The notes beneath the pieces were generated by a model. The model had not been told where the DNA came from, made no database searches, and worked only from the letters and a program-made list of their open reading frames with translations. Position numbers and translations under genes: made by a program. 64,000 nucleotides of DNA from Paenibacillus sp. FSL R7-0345 (GTDB lineage Bacteria > Bacillota > Bacilli > Paenibacillales > Paenibacillaceae): the NCBI RefSeq assembly GCF_038595055.1, contig NZ_CP152002.1, positions 1,160,501 through 1,224,500 on the forward strand, written 5' to 3'. Shown piece after piece: positions 1 through 8,909 of the stretch. Each line of letters opens with the position of its first letter. Positions within the stretch are counted from its first letter, which is position 1.

Positions 1-1
1 G

Positions 2-658
2 AAGGGAATTACGATTACGGTCGAAGGCGACTCCAATGACTATGTAGGTAAAGGATTGTCCGGCGGCAAGCTGATTATCAAGCCGTCACCTAAGGCTACC
101 TTTGCTGCAGAAGACAACATCATTATCGGAAATACGGCGCTCTACGGGGCAACCGGCGGTGAAGCGTATATCAACGGTATCGCTGGTGAACGGTTTGCTG
201 TGCGTAACTCCGGCGCGAACGTAGTTGTTGAAGGCGCGGGCGACCACGGCTGTGAATATATGACCGGCGGCCGCGTAGTCGTACTGGGTGCGACCGGCCG
301 CAACTTCGCGGCAGGGATGTCCGGCGGTATCGCCTATGTCTATGATCCGGAGAACAGCTTCATCAAACGCTGCAACCTGGAAATGGTTCTGCTGGAGCGT
401 GTTGAGGAGGCTGACGAAGCAGCCGAGCTGCACAAGCTGATCTCGCGCCATGCTGAGCTTACCGGCAGTGCTGTTGCAGGCCGGATTCTCGACAGCTGGG
501 AAGCTGCCCTGCCTAAGTTCATCCGTGTCATTCCGAAGGACTACAAACGGATGCTTGAGCAGATCCGCAAGGTGGAGCAGACCGGCCTGACCGGCGAAGC
601 TGCCCTGATGGCTGCTTTTGAAGCCAATATGCGCGAACTTGCGCGTGTCGGAGGCTAA
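2..658 (+). CDS. gltB: Glutamate synthase large subunit, C-terminal part (cut by window edge)
   Basis: The reading frame is open from base 2 and enters the window inside a gene. The translation carries the glycine-rich repeats of the C-terminal GltB beta-helix domain (a [15 protein letters not shown] motif at the start, then [20 protein letters not shown] and [13 protein letters not shown]). GltB makes glutamate from glutamine and 2-oxoglutarate together with GltD. About 218 codons are visible out of roughly 1,500 in the family; the amidotransferase, FMN and Fe-S parts lie outside. The in-frame TTG at 56 is internal and not a start. No gltD follows on this side; a terminator lies 43 bases downstream. 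Identification is firm. Confidence 0.93.
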   Translation, partial: KGITITVEGDSNDYVGKGLSGGKLIIKPSPKATFAAEDNIIIGNTALYGATGGEAYINGIAGERFAVRNSGANVVVEGAGDHGCEYMTGGRVVVLGATGRNFAAGMSGGIAYVYDPENSFIKRCNLEMVLLERVEEADEAAELHKLISRHAELTGSAVAGRILDSWEAALPKFIRVIPKDYKRMLEQIRKVEQTGLTGEAALMAAFEANMRELARVGG

Positions 659-700
659 ATTAAACCTGCTGTGTTAAGCAGCTTGGTGTAATAAAGAGTA

Positions 701-744
701 AAGGGCTGTATTCTTCCGCTTGGCGGAGGATACAGCCCTTTTTT
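701..744 (+). terminator. Rho-independent terminator after gltB
   Basis: A long near-perfect stem (arms about 701-717 and 722-740) closes a short loop and runs into a T tract. It ends the gltB transcript. Confidence 0.85.
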
Positions 745-851
745 ATACCGGTATAGATGATGCTATCCCTCCATCCATGATAAACAGCTGGTAATGGATT
801 AACTAAATTAAAGCAGACCTGTCTGCTCAGCCCAAACTGCATGATTGGATG

Positions 852-1142
852 AATAAAGGGAAAAGTCCCATTAAACATCCACAAAGTAGGCAGGAAGAGC
901 GGTAATAGAGGGAAAAATCCCATTAAACATCCACAAAGTAGGCAGGAAGAGCGGTAATAAAGGGAAAAATCCCATTAAACATCCACAAAGTAGGCAGGAA
1001 GAGCGGCAATAAAGGGAAAAATCCCATTAAACATCCACAAAGTAGGCAGGAAGAGCGGTAATAAAGGGAAAAATCCCATTAAACATCCACAAAGTAGGCA
1101 GGATGAGCAAAAATAAAGGGAAGGATCCATTACTTAGGCAGG
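852..1142. repeat. Tandem array of a 52-bp unit, five copies plus a decayed sixth
   Basis: The unit start recurs at 852, 904, 956, 1008 and 1060, exactly 52 bases apart, with only a few differences between copies. A degraded partial copy follows to about 1142. Each unit contains the short palindrome GGGAAAAATCCC followed by a purine-rich tail (AGTAGGCAGGAAGAGCGG). No ribosome binding site or conserved frame is seen, so I regard it as non-coding. A related 52-bp array lies at 53464-53660. Confidence 0.9.
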
Positions 1143-1390
1143 TTTGGAAGGCGGCAGTTAAATTAAAGTTTGTTAAGCCATTAAGGGATTTCTTTTAAAA
1201 TTTTTTATATATGCAGTGTTACCGTCCTATTAAATCGTCTAATAGTTGGTTAGCTCTTCCTTTTCCCCCTGTTTTCAGGAAAAAGGCAGGATGTGGTAAT
1301 ATGAAAAATATATAAAATGAAATGGTTATATAGCTTGAACTTGGAAATTAAGTTAAGGGAAAAGTGGTGGAGGGGAATTTTGGAACTGTA

Positions 1391-1437
1391 GGAGCGGTAG
1401 CGTCCGCCTGAAAGCTTTTCGCAGAAAAGCTCGCTAC
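1391..1437. repeat. Nested inverted repeat, possible dispersed (REP-like) element
   Basis: An 8-bp perfect stem with a 3-base loop (1413-1420 with 1424-1431) is nested in a second stem (1397-1402 with 1432-1437). It lies in the gene-free stretch 1143-1613 before the ABC transporter operon, in which I see no other clear feature. There is no T tract, so it is not a standard terminator. Whether it is repeated elsewhere in the genome cannot be told from here. Confidence 0.45.
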
Positions 1438-1613
1438 GGAAGCATAGGCAGTCTGCGGATTTCCACCGCAAGCAGCGATATAAATAAAGAAATCTGCAGA
1501 CAACAGCGGCCGGAAGTCCAAATATTCTCTGGAGTCACGACTAATCCCAAAACAGGATATTTCTTTGTTCAATGAGCATTTCATTTTATAAACAAACGAA
1601 AGGAAGTGAAGGT

Positions 1614-2543
1614 ATGCCACTTACAGCAGAATCAGCGAACAAGCCTGTAGCCAGCCTGATGGGGGTGACTAAAAAAATAGGCTCCAAAACGCTGGTCAGT
1701 GATCTGACGCTGGATATTCCGCCCGGACAGATCTTCGGGTTCCTTGGTCCCAACGGGGCCGGCAAAACGACTACGATCCGCATGATGGTTGGTCTGATCT
1801 CGATCAGCCGCGGCGATATTCTGATCTGCGGACGAAGCATCAAGGATCACTTTGAAGAAGCAGTCGCCAATATCGGGGCAATCGTCGAAAATCCCGAAAT
1901 GTACAAGTTCCTGAGCGGCTACCAGAATCTGCGCCAGTATGCCCGGATGGTACCCGGCGTTACGAAGCAGCGGATTGATGAGGTTGTGCAGCTGGTCGGG
2001 CTGGGCCAGAGAATTAACGATAAAGTCAAAACCTACTCGCTCGGCATGCGCCAGCGGCTGGGCGTAGCCCAGGCCCTGCTGCACCGGCCCAAACTGCTGA
2101 TTCTAGACGAGCCTACAAACGGGCTTGACCCGCAGGGCATCCGGGAGCTGCGCGATTATTTGCGGCGGCTGTGCCAGGAGGAAGGAACGACCGTGTTTGT
2201 CTCCAGTCATCTGCTGTCTGAGATGGAATTAATGTGCGATAGCGTAGCGATTATCCAGAACGGCCGGCTGGTGGATGTCAAGCAGCTCAAAGCTGTAGGA
2301 GATACTGTACTGCCGGTCACGGAGACGCTGTTTGAGGTTAATGATCCTGAAGGAGCACTGGCCTTGCTTGGCCGGGGCGTGTTAAAGAGCGGGGGAGTCT
2401 CCCTGGAGGCCGGACGTGAAGAGATTGCCGAGCTGAATGCGGCACTTGTGGCAGCCGGCTTCAAAGTGTACAGTATCAGAGCGTTGTCCCGCTCACTGGA
2501 AGATCAATTCCTGGAAATTACCGGAGGTGAAGGCATTGGGTGA
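1614..2543 (+). CDS. ABC transporter ATP-binding protein
   Basis: A 309-residue nucleotide-binding subunit of an ABC exporter; it hydrolyses ATP on the cytoplasmic face to drive the permease encoded next. Walker A is GPNGAGKTT, the signature region is YSLGMRQRLG and Walker B is LLILDEPTNGLDP, with a switch histidine in VFVSSHLLSE. The roughly 90-residue C-terminal tail is typical of bacitracin/lantibiotic- and YxlF-type ATPases. The start at 1614 is chosen over an in-frame ATG at 1572 because AGGAAGTGAAGG precedes it. Its stop overlaps the permease start by 8 bases, so translation is probably coupled. The substrate cannot be read from the sequence. Confidence 0.9.
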   Translation: MPLTAESANKPVASLMGVTKKIGSKTLVSDLTLDIPPGQIFGFLGPNGAGKTTTIRMMVGLISISRGDILICGRSIKDHFEEAVANIGAIVENPEMYKFLSGYQNLRQYARMVPGVTKQRIDEVVQLVGLGQRINDKVKTYSLGMRQRLGVAQALLHRPKLLILDEPTNGLDPQGIRELRDYLRRLCQEEGTTVFVSSHLLSEMELMCDSVAIIQNGRLVDVKQLKAVGDTVLPVTETLFEVNDPEGALALLGRGVLKSGGVSLEAGREEIAELNAALVAAGFKVYSIRALSRSLEDQFLEITGGEGIG

Positions 2544-3318
2544 GTTTACAGCTCTCGTACATAATGAGAACATCAAGATTTACAGCCGGGTCCGCACATG
2601 GGTGATGCTGTTTATTTTGGGGCTCATGAGTGCAATGTTTCCGGCACTGATCTATTTTACAAGCAATTCTGATCCGGTTGGAGTGTGGGATAATTTTCAG
2701 CTGACGGTTACAATCTCCTTCTTTTTGAATACCATCTTTACGGTGGTGATTGCTTCTGATGCTGTGGCTGGTGAATTTTCCTGGGGAACCATCAAGCTGC
2801 TGCTGATCCGTCCGTGGAGCCGCTCCAAAATTCTGCTCTCGAAATACATCTCGATGATCCTGTTCAGTCTGCTCAGTACCGCTGTGCTGGTTGCCTTCGG
2901 ATATGCGTCATCACTCATTTTCTCCGGGCAGGATACCTCTGATGTAACCAATCTGATGTCCTGGACCCCGGCGGAATACTCATTGATGGATTTGCTCTGC
3001 CGCTACATTGAGCTGTTCCTGACAGCGGCTCTTGCCTTTATGGTCTCCAGTGTCTTCCGGGCAAGCGGGCTGGCGATCGGTCTGTCGCTGTTTATCATGT
3101 TCACCAAAAATATTTTTGTCCAGATTTTTAATCCTGAACGCTTCGAGTGGGCCAAGTATCTGATCTTTACCCATATGGACCTGAGGGGCTATTTGCTCAG
3201 CGATACAGGTCCGGGCGGGGTCAGTCTAGGTTTCTCGGTCGCAGTGCTGGCTGCCTACTATGTGCTGTTCCTGGCCGTTTCCTGGTTTGTCTTCAGTAAA
3301 AGGGACGTAGCCGCATAA
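2536..3318 (+). CDS. ABC-2 type transporter permease
   Basis: A 260-residue polytopic membrane protein with about six hydrophobic segments, the first near residues 17-40 and the last at the C-terminus. The stretch EFSWGTIKLLLIRPWSRSK is the typical ABC-2 motif after the second helix. Translation starts at TTG 2536, preceded by GGAGGTGA at 2523-2530; the longer open frame upstream lies inside the ATPase gene and lacks such a site. It pairs with the preceding ATPase to form an exporter of unknown substrate (antimicrobial peptide, lipid or drug are usual for the family). Confidence 0.87.
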   Translation: MGEFTALVHNENIKIYSRVRTWVMLFILGLMSAMFPALIYFTSNSDPVGVWDNFQLTVTISFFLNTIFTVVIASDAVAGEFSWGTIKLLLIRPWSRSKILLSKYISMILFSLLSTAVLVAFGYASSLIFSGQDTSDVTNLMSWTPAEYSLMDLLCRYIELFLTAALAFMVSSVFRASGLAIGLSLFIMFTKNIFVQIFNPERFEWAKYLIFTHMDLRGYLLSDTGPGGVSLGFSVAVLAAYYVLFLAVSWFVFSKRDVAA

Positions 3319-3334
3319 CCGGGGCATCTGATGC

Positions 3335-3374
3335 AAAAAAAAGTGAGGCTAAGCGGGCACTGCCCGCTTAGCCT
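3335..3374 (-). terminator. Terminator of the M23-bactofilin operon
   Basis: A perfect 14-bp inverted repeat (3346-3359 with 3361-3374) is followed on the minus strand by eight T residues. One arm overlaps the last codons of the bactofilin gene. Confidence 0.85.
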
Positions 3375-3817
3375 GCTTCGCGTTTACCCTGCTGCTTGGA
3401 TCTGCGCTTGCCTGCTTTTTCTGTAACCTGTGCTCCGGCGGAAACATCTGACAGCAGGCCGGCGGACTGTTCGGCGGTAGCGATAGAGCCGTTCAGCACA
3501 CTGCCTTCCATAATGCTCAGCGTGCCGGCCATAATGCTGCCGTGAAGCTGGCCGGTGCCGGTCATGGTCAGCCGCTGGTCGGCGGTGACGTCTCCGAACA
3601 CTTTTCCGGCAATGATAATTTCTCTTGCTTTGATAGTGGAATGTGCAGTTCCCTGTTCACCGATTGTAACCGTACCCTGACACTGGATTTCACCGCTGAA
3701 GTTTCCTTCAATCCGCAGATTTGTATCACACTGCACCTTGCCCTCCAGATTGCCGCCGCGGCCGATCAGCGAATCGGTTGACCGGAACGGCGCTGCCTGC
3801 TTACGCTTCTTCCACAT
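3368..3817 (-). CDS. Bactofilin (polymer-forming cytoskeletal protein)
   Basis: A 149-residue protein with the bactofilin beta-helix core (about residues 18-115), seen as repeated short hydrophobic strands with glycines such as GKVQCDTNLRIEGNFSGEI and IIAGKVFGDVTADQRL. The flanking tails are short, basic and disordered-looking, as usual in the family. Bactofilins polymerise without nucleotide at the membrane and position cell-wall enzymes. The start is supported by AGGAGG upstream. It is the second gene after an M23 peptidase 24 bases upstream, a pairing known for bactofilins that recruit or regulate a LytM-type hydrolase. Confidence 0.88.
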   Translation of the reverse strand: MWKKRKQAAPFRSTDSLIGRGGNLEGKVQCDTNLRIEGNFSGEIQCQGTVTIGEQGTAHSTIKAREIIIAGKVFGDVTADQRLTMTGTGQLHGSIMAGTLSIMEGSVLNGSIATAEQSAGLLSDVSAGAQVTEKAGKRRSKQQGKREAG

Positions 3818-3841
3818 AGTATAACCTCCTCATATCATGTT

Positions 3842-5035
3842 CTACGGTTTGACATAACCTAAAGGATTGACCGCTGTATTCTGCTTGAGCACCTGAAAAT
3901 GAAGATGCGGCCCTGTACTGCGTCCGGTATTGCCGAGTGTACCGATTTGCTCGCCTTTGCTGACCTTATCCCCGGCAGAGACTTCCATGCTGTTCAGATG
4001 CATGTACCAGGTTTCCAGGCCGCTCGCATGCTTGATAATAATATACTTGCCTCTGGCCCCCATCTGGTCGGATGCGGTAACTTCACCGTCCATGGCCGCA
4101 TAAACCGGGTCGCCGATGCTGCCGGCAATATCGATTCCCGAGTGATAGGCGGAGACCCCCTTAAAGGGGTCAGAGCGGTAGCCGAAGCTGGAGGTAATGA
4201 CTTTGGACTGGGTAGGCCAGAGAACAGCCGGCGCCAGCCGGGCCTTTTCTGCAAGGGCCTGCTTGGCCTGAAGCTGGGCTTCTGCGTGTTGAACCTCTTT
4301 TGCCTCTGTAATCGTGGCGGAAAGGCTGGTAAGCATCTCATCCAGCAGGCTGCGGATCTCTGCGTAGTCATCCCGCGCCTCCTGAACCATTCCAAGAGGG
4401 TCATCCTGATAGACGGCGATATATTCACCGCCAACCTGAGGGGTTACCGTGCTGCTGATTGCTCCTGAAATCGCCCCCAGACGGAAGCGGACGGCAGGCA
4501 GGGAAGAGACAGCAGGGCTGGACTGCAGTCTGGCTGCACTGTAGCTAATGGACGGGGCTGCAGCTGTGTACGCGGCGAATGCACTAGCTGATGCCGGCTC
4601 TGTGCTGATCCCGGAAATAGAAGCGGAGTCCTTAACCGAATCCGAATCTGAATCAGCATTTTCTTCTGTATCAATCAGCGACTGCAGCTGGGCTTCAAGC
4701 TCGCTTACGCTTTTCAGCTTGTCTTTGATCACCTCGGCTTCTTCAGACAATTCCGTTACCTGGCTGCGGAGCTGCTGCAGCGTCTGATCCTTGTCGGCTA
4801 CCTTAACCTCCATCCGGAGATTGGCCAGCGACAGGGAGGCGGCCTCAGCCTCCAGCTCTGCGATGGAGCGTGAGGAATGAATATGCATGGAAGTAACCAG
4901 ACTGGAAATAGAAAGCGCGGCAGCGGCCGGAAGAGCCAGGGCCAGCGGCCTGGACAGCTGAAGCTGTCTGACCGGACGTCCGGCTTCGCGGACAACGAGC
5001 AGGGTAATCCGGTTATCCTTTGGCTGGGTTTTCAT
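3842..5035 (-). CDS. Membrane-anchored M23 (LytM-type) peptidase with coiled coil
   Basis: A 397-residue protein with a short basic cytoplasmic start, one membrane segment around residues 27-48, a coiled coil rich in E, L and Q (about 55-118), a Ser/Ala-rich linker, a second helical stretch and a C-terminal peptidase_M23 domain (about 275-395). The Zn ligands are present: H and D in YHSGIDIAG, and HLH in GPHLHFQV. It should cleave peptide cross-links of peptidoglycan, or be a scaffold if inactive, although the catalytic residues look intact. It is the first gene of a two-gene operon with a bactofilin, suggesting a role in cell shape or sporulation envelope assembly. Confidence 0.88.
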   Translation of the reverse strand: MKTQPKDNRITLLVVREAGRPVRQLQLSRPLALALPAAAALSISSLVTSMHIHSSRSIAELEAEAASLSLANLRMEVKVADKDQTLQQLRSQVTELSEEAEVIKDKLKSVSELEAQLQSLIDTEENADSDSDSVKDSASISGISTEPASASAFAAYTAAAPSISYSAARLQSSPAVSSLPAVRFRLGAISGAISSTVTPQVGGEYIAVYQDDPLGMVQEARDDYAEIRSLLDEMLTSLSATITEAKEVQHAEAQLQAKQALAEKARLAPAVLWPTQSKVITSSFGYRSDPFKGVSAYHSGIDIAGSIGDPVYAAMDGEVTASDQMGARGKYIIIKHASGLETWYMHLNSMEVSAGDKVSKGEQIGTLGNTGRSTGPHLHFQVLKQNTAVNPLGYVKP

Positions 5036-5279
5036 AGCTTCTCCTCTCTGCGGCTGTACAGCCGCCTTGTACTTGGCTGTGAATCCGGCATTCCTGTAAT
5101 CAGCGGGCTCATCCGATTTGTCCTATTACTCTATGTATTCCGGCTTTTGGATGAACATGACAACGGTTTGCCTGAATAAAGAGGGAGAGTTACGGCAAAA
5201 CCTGTACTAGAATCAGTTTGTCCGGAGCAGCAGCTTGAGGCTGCCGGACCTGCCTGGTGTGATCCCTGGAGGTGACGGT

Positions 5280-6713
5280 TTGAATATCATTGCACTCTTA
5301 TTGGCTCTTTTTGTGCTGCAGACTGCAGCTATCCTGCTGCTTGAATACCGCCGTCCGCAAAGGGCGCTGGCCTGGTTATTCCTCAGCTTCTGCTGCCCTC
5401 CGGCAGGTCTTGCGCTATATTATTTCCTGGGGCGCGATTACTGGCAGAGACGCAGAATCGGCAAACGCTGCACTCCGGCGCGGCGCAGTGAAATCCGCAC
5501 CCATGTCAGCAGCAAAATCAAAATCATCAAAAAAACAGAGGAGTGCGGAAATGCTAAATTTGCCGGCCGGGGAAGTCTGCTCCGTCTGCTTTCCGGACTG
5601 ACCGATATGAAGATTACCGGACGCAACCGCTGCCGGGTCCTGCCGAACGCCGGGGCTGCTTATGCGGCTATGCTGGAGGCGATGGAGGGTGCGCGGGAGC
5701 ATATCCATCTGGAGTTTTATATTTTCCGTGATGACGAGATTGGTGACCAGTTTCAGGATGTCATGGTCCGCAAGGCCCGTCAGGGGGTCAAGGTCCGCCT
5801 TTTATGCGATGGCCTGGGCAGTCACGCGCTCAGCAAAAGGTTTATCCGGAGTCTGAAAAATGCCGGTGTGGAGGTTCATTTCTTTTTGCCGCCGCTGGTG
5901 TCGCTGCTGGAGCGCCGGTTCAATTACCGGAATCACCGCAAAATTATGGTGGTTGACGGACTGGTCGGGTTTACGGGCGGAATGAATGTCGGAGATGACT
6001 ATCTGGGCAAAGATCCCAAGATGGGCTACTGGCGCGATACACATTTAAGGCTGGAGGGAGATGCAGTATATGACCTGCAGTATGTATTTCTGAAGGACTG
6101 GAAGCTGGCGGCAGGAGAATGGCTGAGCCATCCGCGGTTTTTTCCGGATCATCAATGCAGCGGGGAGGAGTCTGTGCTGATTGTGGCCAGCGGGCCGGAC
6201 GGGGCGGTGGATGCATCACAGGAGATGTTTTTTGGCGCACTCGCGGCAGCCAGAAAGCGGATCTGGATCACCTCGCCTTATTTTATACCGGACCCCACAA
6301 TTTGCCGGGCACTGAAAAATGCGGTGCTGAGCGGAGTGGACGTCCGGATCATTATTCCAGCCAAACCGGATAATAAGCTGGTCTATGCTGCATCCTTATC
6401 GTATCTTGAGAATCTGCAGGACGCCGGAGTGAAGTTTTACCGCTACACAGCGGGCTTTATGCATGCCAAGGTGATGATTATTGATGAGCTGCTGGCGACG
6501 GCCGGCAGTGCCAATCTGGATATGCGCAGCTTTTATTCCAACTTTGAGCTGACAGCGGTGCTGCTGGCCCCCGATATGGTTACCCGGCTGGCGGATGCTT
6601 TTGAGAAGGATTTGAAGCACAGCGAGTATATTGATCCTGATAAATTCATGAGCCGGGGCAGAAATGTCAAGTTGATTCAAGGTCTTTGTCAGCTGTTATC
6701 TCCGCTTTTATGA
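5280..6713 (+). CDS. cls: Cardiolipin synthase (phospholipase D family)
   Basis: A 477-residue membrane enzyme that condenses two phosphatidylglycerols into cardiolipin. Two N-terminal membrane helices (about residues 2-22 and 30-50) are followed by two PLD domains with HKD motifs: HRKIMVVDG near residue 222 and HAKVMIIDE near residue 400. The start is taken at TTG 5280 because GGAGGTGA ends five bases before it and the protein then begins with the first helix; an earlier TTG at 5235 has no such site. Length matches Bacillus Cls. It is divergent from the M23 gene and monocistronic. Confidence 0.92.
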   Translation: MNIIALLLALFVLQTAAILLLEYRRPQRALAWLFLSFCCPPAGLALYYFLGRDYWQRRRIGKRCTPARRSEIRTHVSSKIKIIKKTEECGNAKFAGRGSLLRLLSGLTDMKITGRNRCRVLPNAGAAYAAMLEAMEGAREHIHLEFYIFRDDEIGDQFQDVMVRKARQGVKVRLLCDGLGSHALSKRFIRSLKNAGVEVHFFLPPLVSLLERRFNYRNHRKIMVVDGLVGFTGGMNVGDDYLGKDPKMGYWRDTHLRLEGDAVYDLQYVFLKDWKLAAGEWLSHPRFFPDHQCSGEESVLIVASGPDGAVDASQEMFFGALAAARKRIWITSPYFIPDPTICRALKNAVLSGVDVRIIIPAKPDNKLVYAASLSYLENLQDAGVKFYRYTAGFMHAKVMIIDELLATAGSANLDMRSFYSNFELTAVLLAPDMVTRLADAFEKDLKHSEYIDPDKFMSRGRNVKLIQGLCQLLSPLL

Positions 6714-6770
6714 CCAAAAATAGGACTAAACCTTAACTTTTCTAAGGCGCGAATATGTTCCATCCCTTAT

Positions 6771-6798
6771 TTGACCGTCTTTTATGATATAATATAAG
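6771..6798 (+). promoter_or_regulatory. Sigma-A-type promoter of the yitT-like gene
   Basis: TTGACC and TATAAG separated by 16 bases, about 85 bases before the start codon. Confidence 0.55.
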
Positions 6799-6880
6799 TA
6801 CGAGAAGAAATATAAGAAAGTATATCTTAAACCTTATGCTTTCAGTTATTCTTTGGACACTTATTTATAGGGGGAGTTCT

Positions 6881-7792
6881 ATGACTGTGAGCCAGCAAAT
6901 CTTTACGAATGAGGATCAGAAGAAGCCGCAGAAAGCATCCTTGAAGACCGCCAGACTGCGGTTTGCCCAACGGGTGGTTATGATGGTGCTGGGTGCATCG
7001 ATGATGGCGGTGGCCCTGGAAATATTTCTGGTTCCCAATGAGTTGATTGACGGCGGAATAACCGGTATTTCGATTATGCTATCCCATATTTTTCATATTC
7101 CTCTCGGCATTCTGCTGACCCTGCTCAACCTGCCGTTCCTGATTATCGGCTACAAGCAGATCGGCAAGACCTTTGCCTTATCCACTTTATTTGCTGTTAT
7201 TATCATGTCTGTCGGGACGCAGCTGCTTCATCCTGTTAATCCGATTACAGTCGAGCCGCTGCTGGCAGCCGTGTTCGGCGGGGTTATTCTGGGTGTCGGG
7301 GTCGGGCTTGTTGTAAGATACGGCGGATCGCTTGACGGTACGGAGATCGTGGCCATTCTGGTTGCGAAGAAGCTGCCCTTCTCTGTCGGAGAAGTAGTCA
7401 TGTTCTTCAACTTTTTTATTCTTTCCGGAGCGGGCTTTGTGTTCGGCTGGAATAACGCCATGTTTTCCCTGATTGCTTATTACATTGCCTTTAAGATGAT
7501 TGATGTTACACTCGAGGGTCTGGACCAGTCGAAATCGGTCTGGATTATCAGCGACAAGTTCCGTGATATCGGGGAAGCGCTGACGGAGCGTCTCGGACGC
7601 GGGGTGACGTATCTTGATGGCGAGGGCGGTTTTTCCGGTGAAAATAAAAAAGTGATCTTTGTAGTCATTACACGTCTGGAAGAAGCAAAGCTCAAATCCA
7701 TTGTAGAAGACTGGGATTCTGACGCGTTTATTGCGATCGGCAACATCCATGATGTAAAAGGCGGCCGCTTCAAAAAGAAATCCATTCACTAG
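6881..7792 (+). CDS. YitT family membrane protein (DUF161 + DUF2179)
   Basis: A 303-residue integral membrane protein. After a roughly 30-residue soluble start come five or six membrane helices (about residues 35-190), then a soluble C-terminal DUF2179 domain (about 215-295). The segment NELIDGGITGISIMLSHI is the typical signature of the family. The start at 6881 follows AGGGGGAG; the ATG 15 codons upstream has none. Family members are widespread in Firmicutes, and no transport substrate is firmly established to my knowledge. The gene stands alone between cls and the convergent NHEJ operon. Confidence 0.88.
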   Translation: MTVSQQIFTNEDQKKPQKASLKTARLRFAQRVVMMVLGASMMAVALEIFLVPNELIDGGITGISIMLSHIFHIPLGILLTLLNLPFLIIGYKQIGKTFALSTLFAVIIMSVGTQLLHPVNPITVEPLLAAVFGGVILGVGVGLVVRYGGSLDGTEIVAILVAKKLPFSVGEVVMFFNFFILSGAGFVFGWNNAMFSLIAYYIAFKMIDVTLEGLDQSKSVWIISDKFRDIGEALTERLGRGVTYLDGEGGFSGENKKVIFVVITRLEEAKLKSIVEDWDSDAFIAIGNIHDVKGGRFKKKSIH

Positions 7793-7926
7793 CGTAATCC
7801 GGGGGAACGGGTGCGCTGACCGAAGGAAGGTATATTTACGAAAGTCAGAGCAATCAATCCGGTATCTGCAGCAGGCTGTGCCGAATTCTCATCTATAATA
7901 CCTTCCGTCCGTAAGCTGGACGCCTG

Positions 7927-7965
7927 ATAAGCCCGCAGCCGGTTAGAGGCATTGCGGGCTTATTG
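7927..7965. terminator. Hairpin between convergent yitT-like and NHEJ genes
   Basis: An 11-bp perfect stem (7927-7937 with 7953-7963). The T tract is poor on both strands, so efficiency is uncertain, but its position between convergent genes fits a shared terminator. The rest of 7793-7997 shows nothing else. Confidence 0.5.
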
Positions 7966-7997
7966 CTGTCTGTATGCTGTCGTGCAATCACGATAGG

Positions 7998-8882
7998 TTA
8001 GGGCAGCTTTGCCGCAATCTCGCCTACAGGCTGTGGTGCTACCCTGGCAATGAGATCCCCCGTGCGGTTCAGCCGTTCTTCAATATTCAGCAGGTGAAAA
8101 TCAAGCGGTGATACGTTGCGGGCAACCTCCTCCCACAGAAGCGGGGTGGATACGGTAGCTCCCGGACGGGCCCTCGGAGTATAAGGGGCAGCCAGTGTTT
8201 TGCCGCCGTAGTGCTGGAGATAATCGAAGTATATTCGATCGCCGCGGTGCTTTTTCAGGCGCTCCAGTGTGAACAGATCGGGGCGCTTCTCCGTGACATA
8301 TCGCCCGATGAAATGTCCGGTTTTGCGCAGCTCTTCAAAAGTAATGCCCTGCTGCACCGGGACAATAATCTGCACGCCTGTTGCCCCGGAGGTTTTGGGA
8401 ACCGAGGCCAGCCCCAGTGATTTGAGCACATCGCCGACCAGGGCCGCGGCTTCCATAATGCGCGGTTCCACCTCCAGGGAAGGATCGAGGTCAATCATCC
8501 ATTCACAGGGCAGGCTGCTTCCGGCGTAATGCAGAGAAGGATGGAACTCCAGCGCAGCCAGATTCCCCAGCCATAGCAGCTCCGGCAAGCCGTGCAGCAC
8601 AATATATTCGATCCCGTCCTGCACGGCAGTCCTGATAAATCCGGGCCGCGGCTGCGGGGCATTTTTCTGGTAAAAAGACATTCCGGGCACGCCGTGCGGG
8701 TAACGGATCACGGTCAGCAGCCGGTTTTTGCAATAGGTCAGCAGGTAGGGTGAAAGGGCGGCCAGCTTCTGCAGATAGATCCGTTTGGTAATGCCCATCT
8801 CCGGCCAGAGCGGCTTCTCGGGATTCGTAACGGTAAGCTCCTGGCCGTCAATGGTAATTGTGCCTTTAAGCGTTGCCGGCAT
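7998..8882 (-). CDS. Stand-alone LigD-type DNA polymerase/primase (NHEJ)
   Basis: A 294-residue archaeo-eukaryotic primase-type polymerase, equivalent to the polymerase domain of LigD. The catalytic acidic pair is seen in MIDLDPS, the fold is supported by SGATGVQIIVP (SGxxGxHxxVP in most relatives, with Q replacing H here) and the late GDRIYFDYLQ motif. It fills gaps and adds ribonucleotides at double-strand breaks. A strong AGGAGGTGAG site precedes the start. It is the last gene of an operon ku - ligase - polymerase; in B. subtilis ligase and polymerase are fused, here they are separate. Confidence 0.9.
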   Translation of the reverse strand: MPATLKGTITIDGQELTVTNPEKPLWPEMGITKRIYLQKLAALSPYLLTYCKNRLLTVIRYPHGVPGMSFYQKNAPQPRPGFIRTAVQDGIEYIVLHGLPELLWLGNLAALEFHPSLHYAGSSLPCEWMIDLDPSLEVEPRIMEAAALVGDVLKSLGLASVPKTSGATGVQIIVPVQQGITFEELRKTGHFIGRYVTEKRPDLFTLERLKKHRGDRIYFDYLQHYGGKTLAAPYTPRARPGATVSTPLLWEEVARNVSPLDFHLLNIEERLNRTGDLIARVAPQPVGEIAAKLP

Positions 8883-8909
8883 ACAGACTCACCTCCTGTA
8901 AAATGATGC

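Noticed and set aside
852-1142. CRISPR array
   Set aside because: The whole 52-bp unit is repeated with no unique spacers, and no cas genes are near.
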